From Flammeovirga sp. OC4 (lineage in GTDB: Bacteria; Bacteroidota; Bacteroidia; Cytophagales; Flammeovirgaceae): a stretch of 64,000 nucleotides of DNA. Below the pieces are notes generated by a model. The model had not been told where the DNA came from, searched no databases, and saw only the letters and a program-made list of their open reading frames with translations. The position numbers and the translations under genes were made by a program. Positions 1-9,447 of the stretch are shown in pieces. The stretch is from NCBI RefSeq assembly GCF_000812565.1, contig NZ_JTAM01000024.1:1-64000 (forward strand), in the 5' to 3' direction. Numbering within the stretch: the stretch's first letter is position 1; each line of letters opens with the position of its first letter.

Positions 1-321
1 GAGAGTACAAATCGTTTTGCCGTTTATATGACGATAGATAAATTTGTTCCTAATTGTGGTGATGTGATTCGCTTCTTAAAAAGTAAAAAGAGAAGTTTTA
101 GTTTATATTCAAAATTGCATATTGAACTTAATGAGGGACTAAAGACTTTGGGATATATCACTTTTACACTTTCCTTTTTTGCTCTTTTAGGACGCTTTCA
201 TGGAGAACAAACGGAAGCATTATTTACCACTTTGGCGTTTTTGAACTTGATTAGTATTGCCACATTACTGTTGGGCCCTCAACCTTTTCAAAAAGATTTA
301 TTAGAGAATTATGAAAAGTAA
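1..321 (+). CDS. C-terminal part of a membrane protein, cut by the left window edge
   Basis: The frame is open from base 1, so the Met at base 28 is probably internal and the real start lies upstream. The visible 107 residues end in two hydrophobic stretches (around LGYITFTLSFFALLG and TLAFLNLISIATLLLG) separated by a short loop, as expected for the last two membrane helices of an inner-membrane protein. No family motif is recognisable from this tail. The stop is followed by about 260 AT-rich bases without a gene. Function unknown. Confidence 0.5.
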   Translation, partial: ESTNRFAVYMTIDKFVPNCGDVIRFLKSKKRSFSLYSKLHIELNEGLKTLGYITFTLSFFALLGRFHGEQTEALFTTLAFLNLISIATLLLGPQPFQKDLLENYEK

Positions 322-584
322 TTTGAGTAAAACATGAGATTCACTAATTTTGAAACTGAAAGGTGAATACATTTTTTTAGAAAAGCGTTCTATTAAATAC
401 CATGCTTATATAAACTTTATCAAACAAACTCTTAAAGTCAAACATTCAAACTCTCTTCTGTAGAATTGTTACTATATACATCCAACAGAAAGTCAGTTCT
501 AAAATCCATAAAGAGCTAGTAAATCATCGTTTTGAGCAAGAGTCACACTTTTAAATTTTTAAAATAATATTGTAAACTATTACT

Positions 585-1781
585 ATGAAGAAACTATTAC
601 TATTACTTTCAACGGTATTGCTTAGTATTAATATTTATGCTCAAATTTCATTTGAAAGAGGATATTACATTAATAACTCTAACAGAAGAGTTGGTTGCTA
701 CATCAAAAATACAGCCTGGAAAAACAACCCTTCTAAATTTGAATATAGAAGTTCTTTGAATGGCAGATCTAAAAAGATTTCAATCACTTCTGTAAAAGAA
801 TTTGGTATTGGCAACAGTCTAAGATATGTCAGAAAAACAGTAAATATTGATCGCTCAAGTGGTGATGGTGGCCGATTAACTTCTAATAAAAATGCTATAT
901 TCAAACAAGAAACTCTTTTCTTAAGAATATTAATAAAAGGAAAGGGAACCTTATATCAATATTCTGACGGTAATTTAGAGCGTTTCTTTTATTCAAAAGA
1001 CGGTTCTGAAGTTGAGCAATTAGTTTTCAAAAAGTTTTTAATTAATGGAAGTAAAATTGGAACTAATAACAATTTCAAAGAACAGTTATGGGATAAATTA
1101 GGATGTTCAGACCTTGATATAAACGACATTGTCACATTACGCTATGAAAGAAGTGACTTAGTCAATTACTTTATTAAGTATAACAGGTGTGAAAAAAGTA
1201 AATTTGTTAACTACAACAAAGCACAAGAGAAAGATACATTTCATATTAGTTTTAGACCAGGTTTAAATGTATCATCACTTTCAATAGAAAATACTACTGG
1301 AATTATCGATTGGAAAAATGCCGATTTCGGAACTCGTGTCAATTTTAGATTGGGTTTTGAAGCTGAAATTGTATTACCTTTTAATAAAAACAAATGGGCA
1401 CTAATTGTTGAACCTACATATCATTATTTTACAACCGAAAAAGAATTATCTAATCAATCTGTTTCTATCAATTACAGCTCATTACAATTTCCTTTTGGAA
1501 TTAGGCATTATTTCTTTCTGAAGAATAAGTCATCCATTTTTTTCAATGCTTCTTACAATATGGAGATGCTATTAGGTTCAGAAATTGATTATGAAACTGG
1601 AAATGATCTTGAAATTGCAAAAGTATCAAACTTTGCCTTTGGATTAGGTTATAAACCAAAAAAGGGTAAATATAGCATGGAGTTAAGATATATGACTCCC
1701 AAAGATATCTTATCCAATAAATCATTCTGGGTTTCCGATTACCAAACTTTCTCAGTGATTTTTGGCTTTTCTTTATTTTAA
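585..1781 (+). CDS. Predicted outer-membrane beta-barrel protein
   Basis: A 398-aa protein with a clear signal peptide (MKKLLLLLSTVLLSINIYAQ, cleavage near residue 20). Residues about 20-200 form a soluble region opening with ISFERGYYINNSNRRVGCYIKN, a layout common in Bacteroidota proteins of unknown role. From about residue 225 the sequence alternates polar and hydrophobic residues (FHISFRPGLNVSSLSI, WALIVEPTYHYF, SSLQFPFGIRHYF, SNFAFGLGYK) and ends in Phe, typical of an outer-membrane barrel. It is a lone + strand gene, convergent with the next gene and separated from it by a strong hairpin. No substrate or partner can be named; the barrel call is inference from strand pattern. Confidence 0.7.
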   Translation: MKKLLLLLSTVLLSINIYAQISFERGYYINNSNRRVGCYIKNTAWKNNPSKFEYRSSLNGRSKKISITSVKEFGIGNSLRYVRKTVNIDRSSGDGGRLTSNKNAIFKQETLFLRILIKGKGTLYQYSDGNLERFFYSKDGSEVEQLVFKKFLINGSKIGTNNNFKEQLWDKLGCSDLDINDIVTLRYERSDLVNYFIKYNRCEKSKFVNYNKAQEKDTFHISFRPGLNVSSLSIENTTGIIDWKNADFGTRVNFRLGFEAEIVLPFNKNKWALIVEPTYHYFTTEKELSNQSVSINYSSLQFPFGIRHYFFLKNKSSIFFNASYNMEMLLGSEIDYETGNDLEIAKVSNFAFGLGYKPKKGKYSMELRYMTPKDILSNKSFWVSDYQTFSVIFGFSLF

Positions 1782-1842
1782 TTAAGTGAACACTTACAAG
1801 TTAAAGTAACTTCAAACTTTAGGAGAATTAATATCATTTCAC

Positions 1843-1886
1843 TTCCATAAGAGGTAAATCTATAACGTAATTCACCTCTTATGGAA
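1843..1886. terminator. 13-bp perfect hairpin between convergent genes
   Basis: TTCCATAAGAGGT at 1843-1855 pairs perfectly with ACCTCTTATGGAA at 1874-1886 around an 18-nt loop. It lies between the stop of the + strand barrel gene (1781) and the stop of the minus strand gene (1928). There is no long T tract on either side, so it is called a bidirectional terminator or mRNA 3'-end hairpin by position rather than by a canonical U run. Confidence 0.55.
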
Positions 1887-1927
1887 CTTATATTATCCGT
1901 TGACCAAAAAGGAAAGCACTCCCATTG

Positions 1928-3868
1928 TTAATTATAGGACATTTCTTTTTTAAAGTTTTTGATGTTACTCAAGTCATCATAGACTGTTTGAGTAATTGCA
2001 TCACAAAATTTCTTCTCTTTTGTTTCTCGTTTCGCGATAGAGGCTATCTTTTCCTTTTTAAAAACTGACTTAATCTTCATGATATCCTTTATGATCTTTT
2101 TTTGACGTAACAATTCTTCGTTCTCATCTTGCATTGCCTCATTCGTCCAAACTGCAACTTTGTATTCTTCACGTTTGGCTAATGTCTGATCATAAAATAC
2201 TTCTCTTAATCGATCATTGACTTTGTCGTATTCCTTTTTATAAGCAATTTCAGCGTTCGACATAATATAAAGACCTCTATATAAATTGAGTTTGGTATTG
2301 ATCTGTTTTTTAAGTTCAGAGGTGTTTCTTGATAATTCAATATTATTTTTACTCAACTCATTATTGATTGACTTAAGAGATTTCACTAAGACATCAATAC
2401 TGTTATCCACTCTTGTGATTTGATGTGATTGGTGGCCTAAAACCTGTAAAGTCACATCTACTTGTAATAATAATTTAAACTGCTGCAGGTAGCTTGTTTG
2501 AGAGTAATTCAATGATTTCTTCACTAGAATCTGTTCTCGTTTTTTATCATTCAAAATTTGATTGATAGACTTCAAATTGGCAATTTCAAGTTCAATCTCT
2601 TGAATTGTGGAATCTGCCTCTGCGATTTGTTCTTTTGTTACTTTAAAATAAAGAGAATCATAAGCTACTTTTCTTCTCGGTTTTTTCAGCGAATTATAAT
2701 GCTTCTTTGATACCTTTTCCTCAAAGTGCTTAATGTTATTATTCATGCTTTTCAGGTGCATTTCCTTTTTGGCAATGTTATTTTTATCTAAAGAAAAACG
2801 ATCCAAATATTTTGCTCTTTTTGCAATCGGCACACCAATATTATGCCTGATCCACAATCCTAATGCTTCTTTTTCAATTTTTGAATATAAAGAAATGTTA
2901 CTACTATAGGACAACGCCGATGAAGCTGCCTCATGATAATAAATTTGTTTCTTTTGGAAGAATAAATCCTTTTCCTTTTGTGTTGCTTTAGGGTCAAAAA
3001 TTAAGTTTTTCCCTTTCTCCAAACTTGATACTGCTAATTGACGATGGTTTTTAGAATTATCAGCAAAGGCATTTTTCGAACTCTCATAGAGGTAATCGGA
3101 ACAATGTAAAGATATATAACGATCTAATGTTTCATTCCCTAATTTTGAATTGGTTACCCTTGAAAAGTCATTTTGAATAAACTCTTTTGAGGTAATAGTC
3201 GTTTCCAATAATTGCCAATTAGGATCTGCTGGAAAGTGGGTTTTAATCAAATCTTGAGGTAATGGACAGAAATAAGTTTCAGCTTCTTTTCCATTTTTCA
3301 CTTCATAATTCACGGAGTTACCCTCAATATCAAAAGTTAACTTCTTCAGTCTGCCGTAATTACTTCCCCACAAGCAATCCACCTGATACCAATTTCCATC
3401 AATCAAAACTGCATTCCAATAGTGGTTGGGTTGATACAATACTTTAATGATCGGCTTATTTTCAGTGAAGGTATATCCTACAATTTGTTTACTCACAAGA
3501 CCCGACCGATGACATAAAGAATCAAATAGGTTAGAGAATTCTTGTGCAGTACCTCTTTTGCGTTTGAGGATTTGTTGTATTGTATAACTTTTAATTTTAT
3601 ACCTCTCTTCAAGGATAAAATTACCCGTGATCCAATCGTAAATATTCTTAGCCTTTTTGTAATCTGATGGCTCGTTGGAAGTTAAATATCGACTTAATTG
3701 TGATAGGGATTGCTCAGCGTATTTTGGTACAAAAATCTTATTTTCAGTTTGATTTTGTGAGTACACTGAAGCACAGCTCAATGATAAAATTGTTAGGAGC
3801 AATAAAAATGTATAGAAAGATCGAGAATACATCATAGACGTTAATAATAGACATCTCATTGTTTGCAC
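1928..3868 (-). CDS. Secreted transglutaminase-like protein with a missing catalytic Cys
   Basis: The protein has up to 646 aa. Met12 or Met13 may be the true start because MYSRSFYTFLLLLTILSLSCASVYSQ then forms a compact signal peptide. Residues about 70-180 match the transglutaminase-like fold of kyphoskoliosis-type peptidase homologues: KNIYDWI, then RGTAQEF where the family has R-G-x-C, then HYWNAVLIDGNWYQVD carrying the expected His (HxWN) and Asp. The Cys position is Ala108, encoded by GCA at 3545-3547. The rest (about 330-620) is Lys/Glu-rich and helical, probably coiled coil. The gene stands alone, upstream (in its own direction) of nothing obvious. It is likely a binding or structural protein rather than an active enzyme; that is inference. 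Confidence 0.7.
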   Translation of the reverse strand: MQTMRCLLLTSMMYSRSFYTFLLLLTILSLSCASVYSQNQTENKIFVPKYAEQSLSQLSRYLTSNEPSDYKKAKNIYDWITGNFILEERYKIKSYTIQQILKRKRGTAQEFSNLFDSLCHRSGLVSKQIVGYTFTENKPIIKVLYQPNHYWNAVLIDGNWYQVDCLWGSNYGRLKKLTFDIEGNSVNYEVKNGKEAETYFCPLPQDLIKTHFPADPNWQLLETTITSKEFIQNDFSRVTNSKLGNETLDRYISLHCSDYLYESSKNAFADNSKNHRQLAVSSLEKGKNLIFDPKATQKEKDLFFQKKQIYYHEAASSALSYSSNISLYSKIEKEALGLWIRHNIGVPIAKRAKYLDRFSLDKNNIAKKEMHLKSMNNNIKHFEEKVSKKHYNSLKKPRRKVAYDSLYFKVTKEQIAEADSTIQEIELEIANLKSINQILNDKKREQILVKKSLNYSQTSYLQQFKLLLQVDVTLQVLGHQSHQITRVDNSIDVLVKSLKSINNELSKNNIELSRNTSELKKQINTKLNLYRGLYIMSNAEIAYKKEYDKVNDRLREVFYDQTLAKREEYKVAVWTNEAMQDENEELLRQKKIIKDIMKIKSVFKKEKIASIAKRETKEKKFCDAITQTVYDDLSNIKNFKKEMSYN

Positions 3869-4134
3869 TTACAACGAGGCACCTTTTTGTTAATTAATAA
3901 AATAGATCAAAAAATTAATAACTATAGATTAATAGAGAGTACAACCTAAACCTGAAGTCAATGAAAAATATTTCTTACAAGAAGTTATGTATATAACAGA
4001 TTAGTCTGATTTTTAGCATAAATTTCAGATCAAAACTGTATAAATATTTTTCTTCAAATCCAGGGTAATATTCATTTCATTTTCATAACGGTAAATATGA
4101 TAAAAAATTTTATTTATCGTTAACTTTTACAAAA
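3869..4134. other. Gene-free leader region of the transglutaminase-like gene
   Basis: An AT-rich stretch between the start of the minus strand gene at 3868 and the terminator of the secretion operon. It must hold the promoter of the 3868 gene, but no convincing Bacteroidota -7 box (TAnnTTTG) was found, and no small gene or repeat was seen. Confidence 0.4.
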
Positions 4135-4162
4135 AAAAGGATTGAAAAACTTCAATCCTTTT
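4135..4162 (-). terminator. Rho-independent terminator of the ABC-HlyD-TolC operon
   Basis: AAAAGGATTGAA (4135-4146) pairs with TTCAATCCTTTT (4151-4162) around a 4-nt loop. Eight A residues at 4131-4138 give a U tract on the minus strand, directly downstream of the TolC stop at 4196. The + strand side is also T-rich, so it may stop transcripts in both directions. Confidence 0.85.
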
Positions 4163-4195
4163 TGTTTTATTGCTAATAACAAGGTATGTCAACTC

Positions 4196-5605
4196 TTAAA
4201 GTGTTGGTGACAAGCCTGTTGTCCAATTTAATTCAGCCACTGACTTTGCATATTCAGCCTTCATTTTGAAAAGCTTTGTTTGAGCTTCTAACAACTTACC
4301 TTCACGAACATTCATATAAAACACTGAACTTTCACCGGCATCAAATTTTTCCGTTTCACCTTGCAATAAAATCTCATAATTCTGAGACATTTCACTTTGC
4401 ATATCTGTAAGTTCAACGTAATTCTGAACTGCCAAGAAGGCTTTTTTGATGTTGTTTTCTACCTTTCTCTTTGTCATAATCAGTTTAAGATCATTATCTT
4501 GGATCTTTAACTTTGTCATTTGCAATTTGGCTCTTTCTTTTCTCAAAAAGATAGGCATTGAGAAAGATGCACCAAATTTATAATTTTCATCCAAGCCATA
4601 TTCCCATCCACCGATTGGTGTTGTACCAAGGTAGTTGTATTTCAAGTTTAACTCAGGCTTCACGGCCTCTTTTGCTAATCTCTGATCTACATTTAAGATG
4701 GTTCCCTTCGTTTGTACCTTAATGATATCAGGGTGCTTCATAGAAGCCTCACTCAATAACGTTTCAAGAGTAGGTAATACCTCCACTCCTAGTTCTTCTG
4801 GTAAAATATTATCCAAAAGTTCTAATGGCTTTCCTTCCTCATTCCATAAGTGATTAGAAAGAACAAGTTTGGCCTTTTGCAATTCAAGTTTCGATAATTT
4901 TAAATTAATTTCTCTATCCTGAATTGTGATTAATGCTTCCGTACCATCAATATTCGCTAAGTCACCTTGACGGACTCTTTCATCAACCGCTTCTTTTCTG
5001 AAAATGGCTAAATCATATCCCTCCTCAGCTAAACGATACTGATGATAAGCAAAGTACCAAGTCCAATAGTCTTTGGCAACCTGTAAGATTAACTTGTTGA
5101 TTTGCTTGATCTGATCTGCCTCTGTCATTTGTTGCATCGCATAACCTTTTCTTAACATGGCTCTACGTTCATCCATGAGCAAACCTTTCAATACTGGAAG
5201 TTCAAGACCGATGTACATTAGTCCCTTACCACTGTTTGTATCATTTTCAGGGTTAAGATTAATGCCATCATTTCTTTCATATCCCACGTTGATCGAAGCG
5301 GCCCAAACTGGAATCTTTGCATAAGTGTTCCATTTCGTATAATAACCCTTGGTCTTAAATACCTTTTGATCGTACTTCGAGTACAACTTTGGATCTGAAT
5401 ATCCTTTACCCAATCGCACCTGCATCTTTCCCTGTTCAGAGAGTAAAGCAATTTGTTGTGCTACTGGATGATATACCATTACAATCTCATATAAATCATC
5501 CAAAGAAAGAATACTTTCTGTTGAATCATTTTCTGTAATGTCTTGTGTATATCCCACATTCCAGAAACTGAGACTCAATAGTAGTGCTATCACAGCTACT
5601 CTCAT
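4196..5605 (-). CDS. TolC-family outer-membrane efflux protein
   Basis: Outer-membrane channel component of a type I secretion or efflux system. I place the start at 5605 (MRVAVIALLLSLSFWNVGYTQ), which gives a clean signal peptide and begins 1 nt after the HlyD stop; an in-frame Met at 5647 would put 14 extra polar residues before it and overlap HlyD by 41 nt. The mature protein shows the TolC pattern of two long helical repeats (around TEADQIKQINKLILQVAKDY and KLSKLELQKAKLVLSNHLW, then ERAKLQMTKLKIQDNDLKLI) interrupted by strand-rich segments. It is the last gene of a three-gene operon with the HlyD and ABC genes and is followed by a strong terminator. Confidence 0.88.
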   Translation of the reverse strand: MRVAVIALLLSLSFWNVGYTQDITENDSTESILSLDDLYEIVMVYHPVAQQIALLSEQGKMQVRLGKGYSDPKLYSKYDQKVFKTKGYYTKWNTYAKIPVWAASINVGYERNDGINLNPENDTNSGKGLMYIGLELPVLKGLLMDERRAMLRKGYAMQQMTEADQIKQINKLILQVAKDYWTWYFAYHQYRLAEEGYDLAIFRKEAVDERVRQGDLANIDGTEALITIQDREINLKLSKLELQKAKLVLSNHLWNEEGKPLELLDNILPEELGVEVLPTLETLLSEASMKHPDIIKVQTKGTILNVDQRLAKEAVKPELNLKYNYLGTTPIGGWEYGLDENYKFGASFSMPIFLRKERAKLQMTKLKIQDNDLKLIMTKRKVENNIKKAFLAVQNYVELTDMQSEMSQNYEILLQGETEKFDAGESSVFYMNVREGKLLEAQTKLFKMKAEYAKSVAELNWTTGLSPTL

Positions 5606-5606
5606 A

Positions 5607-6974
5607 TTATTTCTTTTTTGATTTTGAAGATTTTGAAGACGCATCATAATTATTCAAACTTGGAGGGAAACCGTTGATCTGACGCCAAAGTTCATACCAT
5701 ATTGGCACCTCTTCCAACATTACCCATCCAAATACGCCTGTATCCATTCTTAATTCCATTGGCCACTCATCATCTTTCTCTTTAAGATCTTGAGTGATTA
5801 AGATTCTAAATGTTCCGTCTGCTTGGTTCACAAAATCTACTACCTCTACCTTACCACCGAAAGTACCTACTGAAACACTTGGCCAGCCTGAGAACTGAAT
5901 TGATGGCCATCCATCGAACCTTAAACGAACATGTCTTCCTTCTTCAATTAAAGGTACATCCATCGTTTTCACATAAATAGCTGCAGCAAGATGAGGATTT
6001 TCGGGCATCAATGTCATTAACACTTGACCACTCTTAACGTTTTCACCAATACCGCTACTTAATGCTTGTACCACAATACCTTTTTGAGGAGCACGAATTA
6101 CTCTCATTCCGGCACGTACTTCCATACTTGAAAGTTCGTTTCTAGCTTTTGCTAATGAACCTTCGCTATCTGCAATCTCCGAAAGTGTTGTACTTAATTC
6201 CGAATCCGTTTTGGCTATCTTATCCAACATCTCGTTTCTTGTCACGTTTTTACCAAGAATTGCATTTTGGTACTCGTTGATTGCCATTTCAAATTTCGTT
6301 CTAGCCCCCACTTCTTTCGAGACAGATTGTTGGTACTTACTTCTCACACCTTCCAACTTCGTCAAAGAAATCAAACCTTTATTATAAAGTTCCTGATTGG
6401 CTTTGTACTGTCTGTCGGCGTTTTTCAAGTCCACTTTAGCAGCTTCCCAAGAAATACTGTCGCTTTCAACTTTTAGTAGCGTTTGCTCAATTTTATTATC
6501 AAACTGCTTCAATTTGATTTGAAGACCATCTTCTAAAGCTGCAAGCTGACGTTCTTTTGCCAATACTTTATCTCTTTTGGCTGCAATTGCTTCACCTTTT
6601 GCCATTATACCTTCTTCCAAACGTAAAATCATGTCTGGGTCAATGTATTTGTCTTTTACTTCGGCAATGGTCAATAGCACTTGTCCTGAGTCAACGTGTT
6701 GCCCTTCTGCAACGTTCCATTTTGCAATAGTTCCATCGATCGGACATTGAATTTTTTGAGGTCTATCTTGTGGCATTAACGCCGTCATTTCTCCTCTTGC
6801 TCTGATGTTTTGTTGCCATGGCAAAAACATTACAACAAAGAATATGGCAATGATAGCCATGATCCATTGAGCAATTTTCTTTCCTTCAGAAGGGGTGTTT
6901 AATGTATTTAGAGAACCAAATCTTCTGTCAAATTCTTGCTGATCAGAAGAGTTTTTTGGAGTGATATTTAACAT
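5607..6974 (-). CDS. HlyD-family periplasmic adaptor (membrane fusion protein)
   Basis: A 455-aa adaptor linking an inner-membrane transporter to the TolC channel. It has a short cytoplasmic N-terminus, one membrane helix at about 35-55 (WIMAIIAIFFVVMFLPW), a split lipoyl domain whose first half includes CPIDGTIAKWNVAEGQHVDSG (about 75-100) and whose second half includes VIRAPQKGIVVQALSSGIG (about 290-320), and between them a long helical hairpin predicted to form a coiled coil. A beta-barrel segment follows (RHVRLRFDGWPS). The tail is Lys/Ser-rich (SKSSKSKKK). It begins 11 nt downstream of the ABC gene and abuts tolC, so the three genes form one operon. Confidence 0.88.
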   Translation of the reverse strand: MLNITPKNSSDQQEFDRRFGSLNTLNTPSEGKKIAQWIMAIIAIFFVVMFLPWQQNIRARGEMTALMPQDRPQKIQCPIDGTIAKWNVAEGQHVDSGQVLLTIAEVKDKYIDPDMILRLEEGIMAKGEAIAAKRDKVLAKERQLAALEDGLQIKLKQFDNKIEQTLLKVESDSISWEAAKVDLKNADRQYKANQELYNKGLISLTKLEGVRSKYQQSVSKEVGARTKFEMAINEYQNAILGKNVTRNEMLDKIAKTDSELSTTLSEIADSEGSLAKARNELSSMEVRAGMRVIRAPQKGIVVQALSSGIGENVKSGQVLMTLMPENPHLAAAIYVKTMDVPLIEEGRHVRLRFDGWPSIQFSGWPSVSVGTFGGKVEVVDFVNQADGTFRILITQDLKEKDDEWPMELRMDTGVFGWVMLEEVPIWYELWRQINGFPPSLNNYDASSKSSKSKKK

Positions 6975-6985
6975 TTCTATCTGAT

Positions 6986-9148
6986 TTAAGCGTTATTTGA
7001 TGGTGGTAAAAAACAATGTTGGAAACTTGGATGTTGTTTCACTTCGTCTAAGGTTCCTACTGTCTCCACCTTTCCTTGTGACATGATGGCTACACGATCA
7101 CATAAATTTGAAAGTATTGGGTCGTTACCTACAAAAACTAAAGTCCAAGGATTATTTTTATCGATTAAGAATGAAAGCACCTTTAATCTGATTTGACTAT
7201 CCAACTCACGGAATGTCTTATTCAAAATCAATAGTTTTGGACGGTCCACAATACATCTCGCTAATAGAAAACGCATGGTTACACTTTCTGGGAATACTTT
7301 TCCGCCAGCTGTAATCAATGTATTTAATCCTTGAGGTTGTTTATTTACAAAGTCTAATAACTCTACACTTTTTAATGCCCATAGCACATCATCGTAAGAA
7401 ACGCTTTCCTTACCCATTGTGATGTTTTCGAGGATAGTTCCGTCAAACAATTCTTCTTCAGAAAGGTTTTTCGAAATTTGATTTCTTATGCTATTCAAAT
7501 CGACATCTTTCAACGAATAATCGTCATAAGTGATCGCACCTGTATAGTCGTTAAGCATACTCGACAAAGCAAGCATCATTGCGTCTTTTCCTGAGAAGTT
7601 ATACCCTAACAAACATAATCTTTCACCCTCTTTGATATGTAAATTGACTCCATTCAACGCCTTTCTACCATTTGGATAAGAGAAATGTAAATCAGCAACT
7701 TTCACCTCAAAACCTTTACTTTCAGTAACAGGCATTGTGACACCGTTCTTTTTCTCTAATGGAAGATCCGTCACATGAGCAATTTTGTCTACCGCAGTAA
7801 GCATGTCATAAGCCACTTCCATTGATAATACTAGCTTTTCAGAAGCAGAAAGTACTAATACAATCACAATCTCTGAAGCTACGAATTGACCAAGGTTGAT
7901 TTCTCTGTTGATCACTAACCAAGAACCAATAATCAATAAACCACCCGTTACTAGTGTTTTGAAAATGTAAACGTAAAGGAATTGATTGATCACTACATTG
8001 AATTGTTTCTCTCTGTAGTGTAAATAATGGTTCGTAAGGTTTTCAGTTCTTTCTAATGGAAGCGTTGTACTACCTGCTATTTTGAATGAAAGTAATGTTC
8101 TTGCCATTTCTTCCAACCAGTGTACTACTTTATACTTGTATTTTGATTCGACCATATTGGCCTCCAATGCTTTTGGACCAGTATAGTAAAATAGAATGAT
8201 CAATAATGAGATCAATACAATACCAAACACGATGAAAAGTGGGTGATAGAAAGAAAGTAGTACCATACCGAACAAGATCTGTAGGATCGCACCCGATAAA
8301 TCAATCAAGAATTTTGGTAAACTTTTCTGGATGGTCAACACATCAAAGAAGCGGTTCATCAACTCTGGTGCGTAGCTTCCCATCAACGACTCTAATTTTA
8401 TTTTAGGCAGACGAAATGCAAATTCAAAGGCGGCTTTTACAAAAACCCTTCGTTGTAAGGTCTCCACCAGTTTTAACTGCATGATTTGTAAACCTCCGGT
8501 AAACATCGTCACCACAATGACCAAACCGATCATCACTGTAATCGAATCAATCACCACACCACCTGCTATCAATTCAATGACCGTTTGAACACCAAGTGGT
8601 AATACCAAACCGAACAATGAAATCAGTAATGCATAAATATAAATATAGGCAATGTCTTTTTTCTCTACTGAAAGTAATCGATAGAGACGAGAGATGGACC
8701 CACTTTTTTCTTTAGTGGTAGCATCAGATATCATTGGGTTATTGGAAATTGGAATAGCATATTCAATTTCCCCTGATTCCAATCTGATCAAGTTCTCTAA
8801 GGCAATCGTAAGATTTACTTCTGTTTCTTGCCCTAACACATCCACGACAGCAGCAAGGGTTTTACCGCTTTCGTTTACATAAAAAATAACCGGTAAAGTA
8901 GATCCTTCGAGCTTACAAAGCGCTACAAAAGGTGTAATACTTTTCTCTAGGTGCTGGGCCAATGAAGTTATTGTCCCTTTATTTTTTATTATAGCCAGGT
9001 TCATACCATCTGAATACCTCACCAAATTCCCCCAAAAATCCTCATCCTGATTTGGGTCAATTAATGGCTCGATTACATCTCCTTCTATTTGATGCTGTAT
9101 ATGTTTAGATAGTAGTTGACTAAGTTTCTTATATCCTTTATTTGTCAT
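6986..9148 (-). CDS. ABC transporter-like protein with a fully degenerate ATPase domain
   Basis: A 720-aa protein with the architecture of type I secretion ABC exporters: a cytoplasmic N-terminal region (1-150), a six-helix membrane domain (about 165-440) and a C-terminal nucleotide-binding domain (about 480-710). Membrane fold and domain order fit the family, but the ATPase motifs are all changed. Walker A is GYNFSGKD (515-522, Asp for Ser/Thr), the Q-loop Gln appears replaced by Ser, the LSGGQ signature is replaced by FPESV (619-623), Walker B ends in LILNK (Asn-Lys for Asp-Glu at 643-644), and the switch His is Asn675 (VGNDP). The reading frame is intact and co-transcribed with HlyD and TolC, so this is not simple decay. 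Either the protein is a non-hydrolysing scaffold or an ATPase is supplied elsewhere (inference). Confidence 0.85.
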   Translation of the reverse strand: MTNKGYKKLSQLLSKHIQHQIEGDVIEPLIDPNQDEDFWGNLVRYSDGMNLAIIKNKGTITSLAQHLEKSITPFVALCKLEGSTLPVIFYVNESGKTLAAVVDVLGQETEVNLTIALENLIRLESGEIEYAIPISNNPMISDATTKEKSGSISRLYRLLSVEKKDIAYIYIYALLISLFGLVLPLGVQTVIELIAGGVVIDSITVMIGLVIVVTMFTGGLQIMQLKLVETLQRRVFVKAAFEFAFRLPKIKLESLMGSYAPELMNRFFDVLTIQKSLPKFLIDLSGAILQILFGMVLLSFYHPLFIVFGIVLISLLIILFYYTGPKALEANMVESKYKYKVVHWLEEMARTLLSFKIAGSTTLPLERTENLTNHYLHYREKQFNVVINQFLYVYIFKTLVTGGLLIIGSWLVINREINLGQFVASEIVIVLVLSASEKLVLSMEVAYDMLTAVDKIAHVTDLPLEKKNGVTMPVTESKGFEVKVADLHFSYPNGRKALNGVNLHIKEGERLCLLGYNFSGKDAMMLALSSMLNDYTGAITYDDYSLKDVDLNSIRNQISKNLSEEELFDGTILENITMGKESVSYDDVLWALKSVELLDFVNKQPQGLNTLITAGGKVFPESVTMRFLLARCIVDRPKLLILNKTFRELDSQIRLKVLSFLIDKNNPWTLVFVGNDPILSNLCDRVAIMSQGKVETVGTLDEVKQHPSFQHCFLPPSNNA

Positions 9149-9328
9149 AAAAACAGAAGTTGTTTCGTAGTGTTAAGTCTTGAACACAAAATTACATTAA
9201 ATGTTTCATGATTTAATGAGGTCGAAGTAAATATTTCAAAATTTAAGATTTATAAAAACTTTCACAATAAACTCCTAATAAATGTAAAGCTGAGTAACCT
9301 AACTTAAACAAGGAGGGTAAACTATGTT

Positions 9329-9370
9329 ATGTGTTTATTAATCAAATTTTTCAAGAAAAAGAAATTATAA
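9329..9370 (+). CDS. Possible 13-residue peptide ORF with a strong Shine-Dalgarno
   Basis: AGGAGGG at 9311-9317 is an unusually good Shine-Dalgarno for Bacteroidota. The ATG at 9324 opens only a five-codon ORF, but the ATG at 9329 opens MCLLIKFFKKKKL, a short hydrophobic-cationic peptide. It lies in a 413-nt gene-free gap and is followed about 100 nt later by a GCAA-loop hairpin and a + strand terminator. The whole may be a small mRNA or regulatory RNA. Evidence for translation is only the ribosome site, so confidence is low. Confidence 0.2.
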   Translation: MCLLIKFFKKKKL

Positions 9371-9447
9371 CACCGTTACTAATAGCGGTATTTAAAAATA
9401 TACATTTTAATCCACCAACTATTTTGAAAAACTGTTTATAAGGCAGG

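Noticed and set aside
6986-9148. Frameshift or sequencing error as cause of the missing ATPase motifs
   Set aside because: The frame is continuous and the altered residues are in phase with correctly spaced flanking motifs such as LFDGTILENI and LLARCIVDRPKLLIL.
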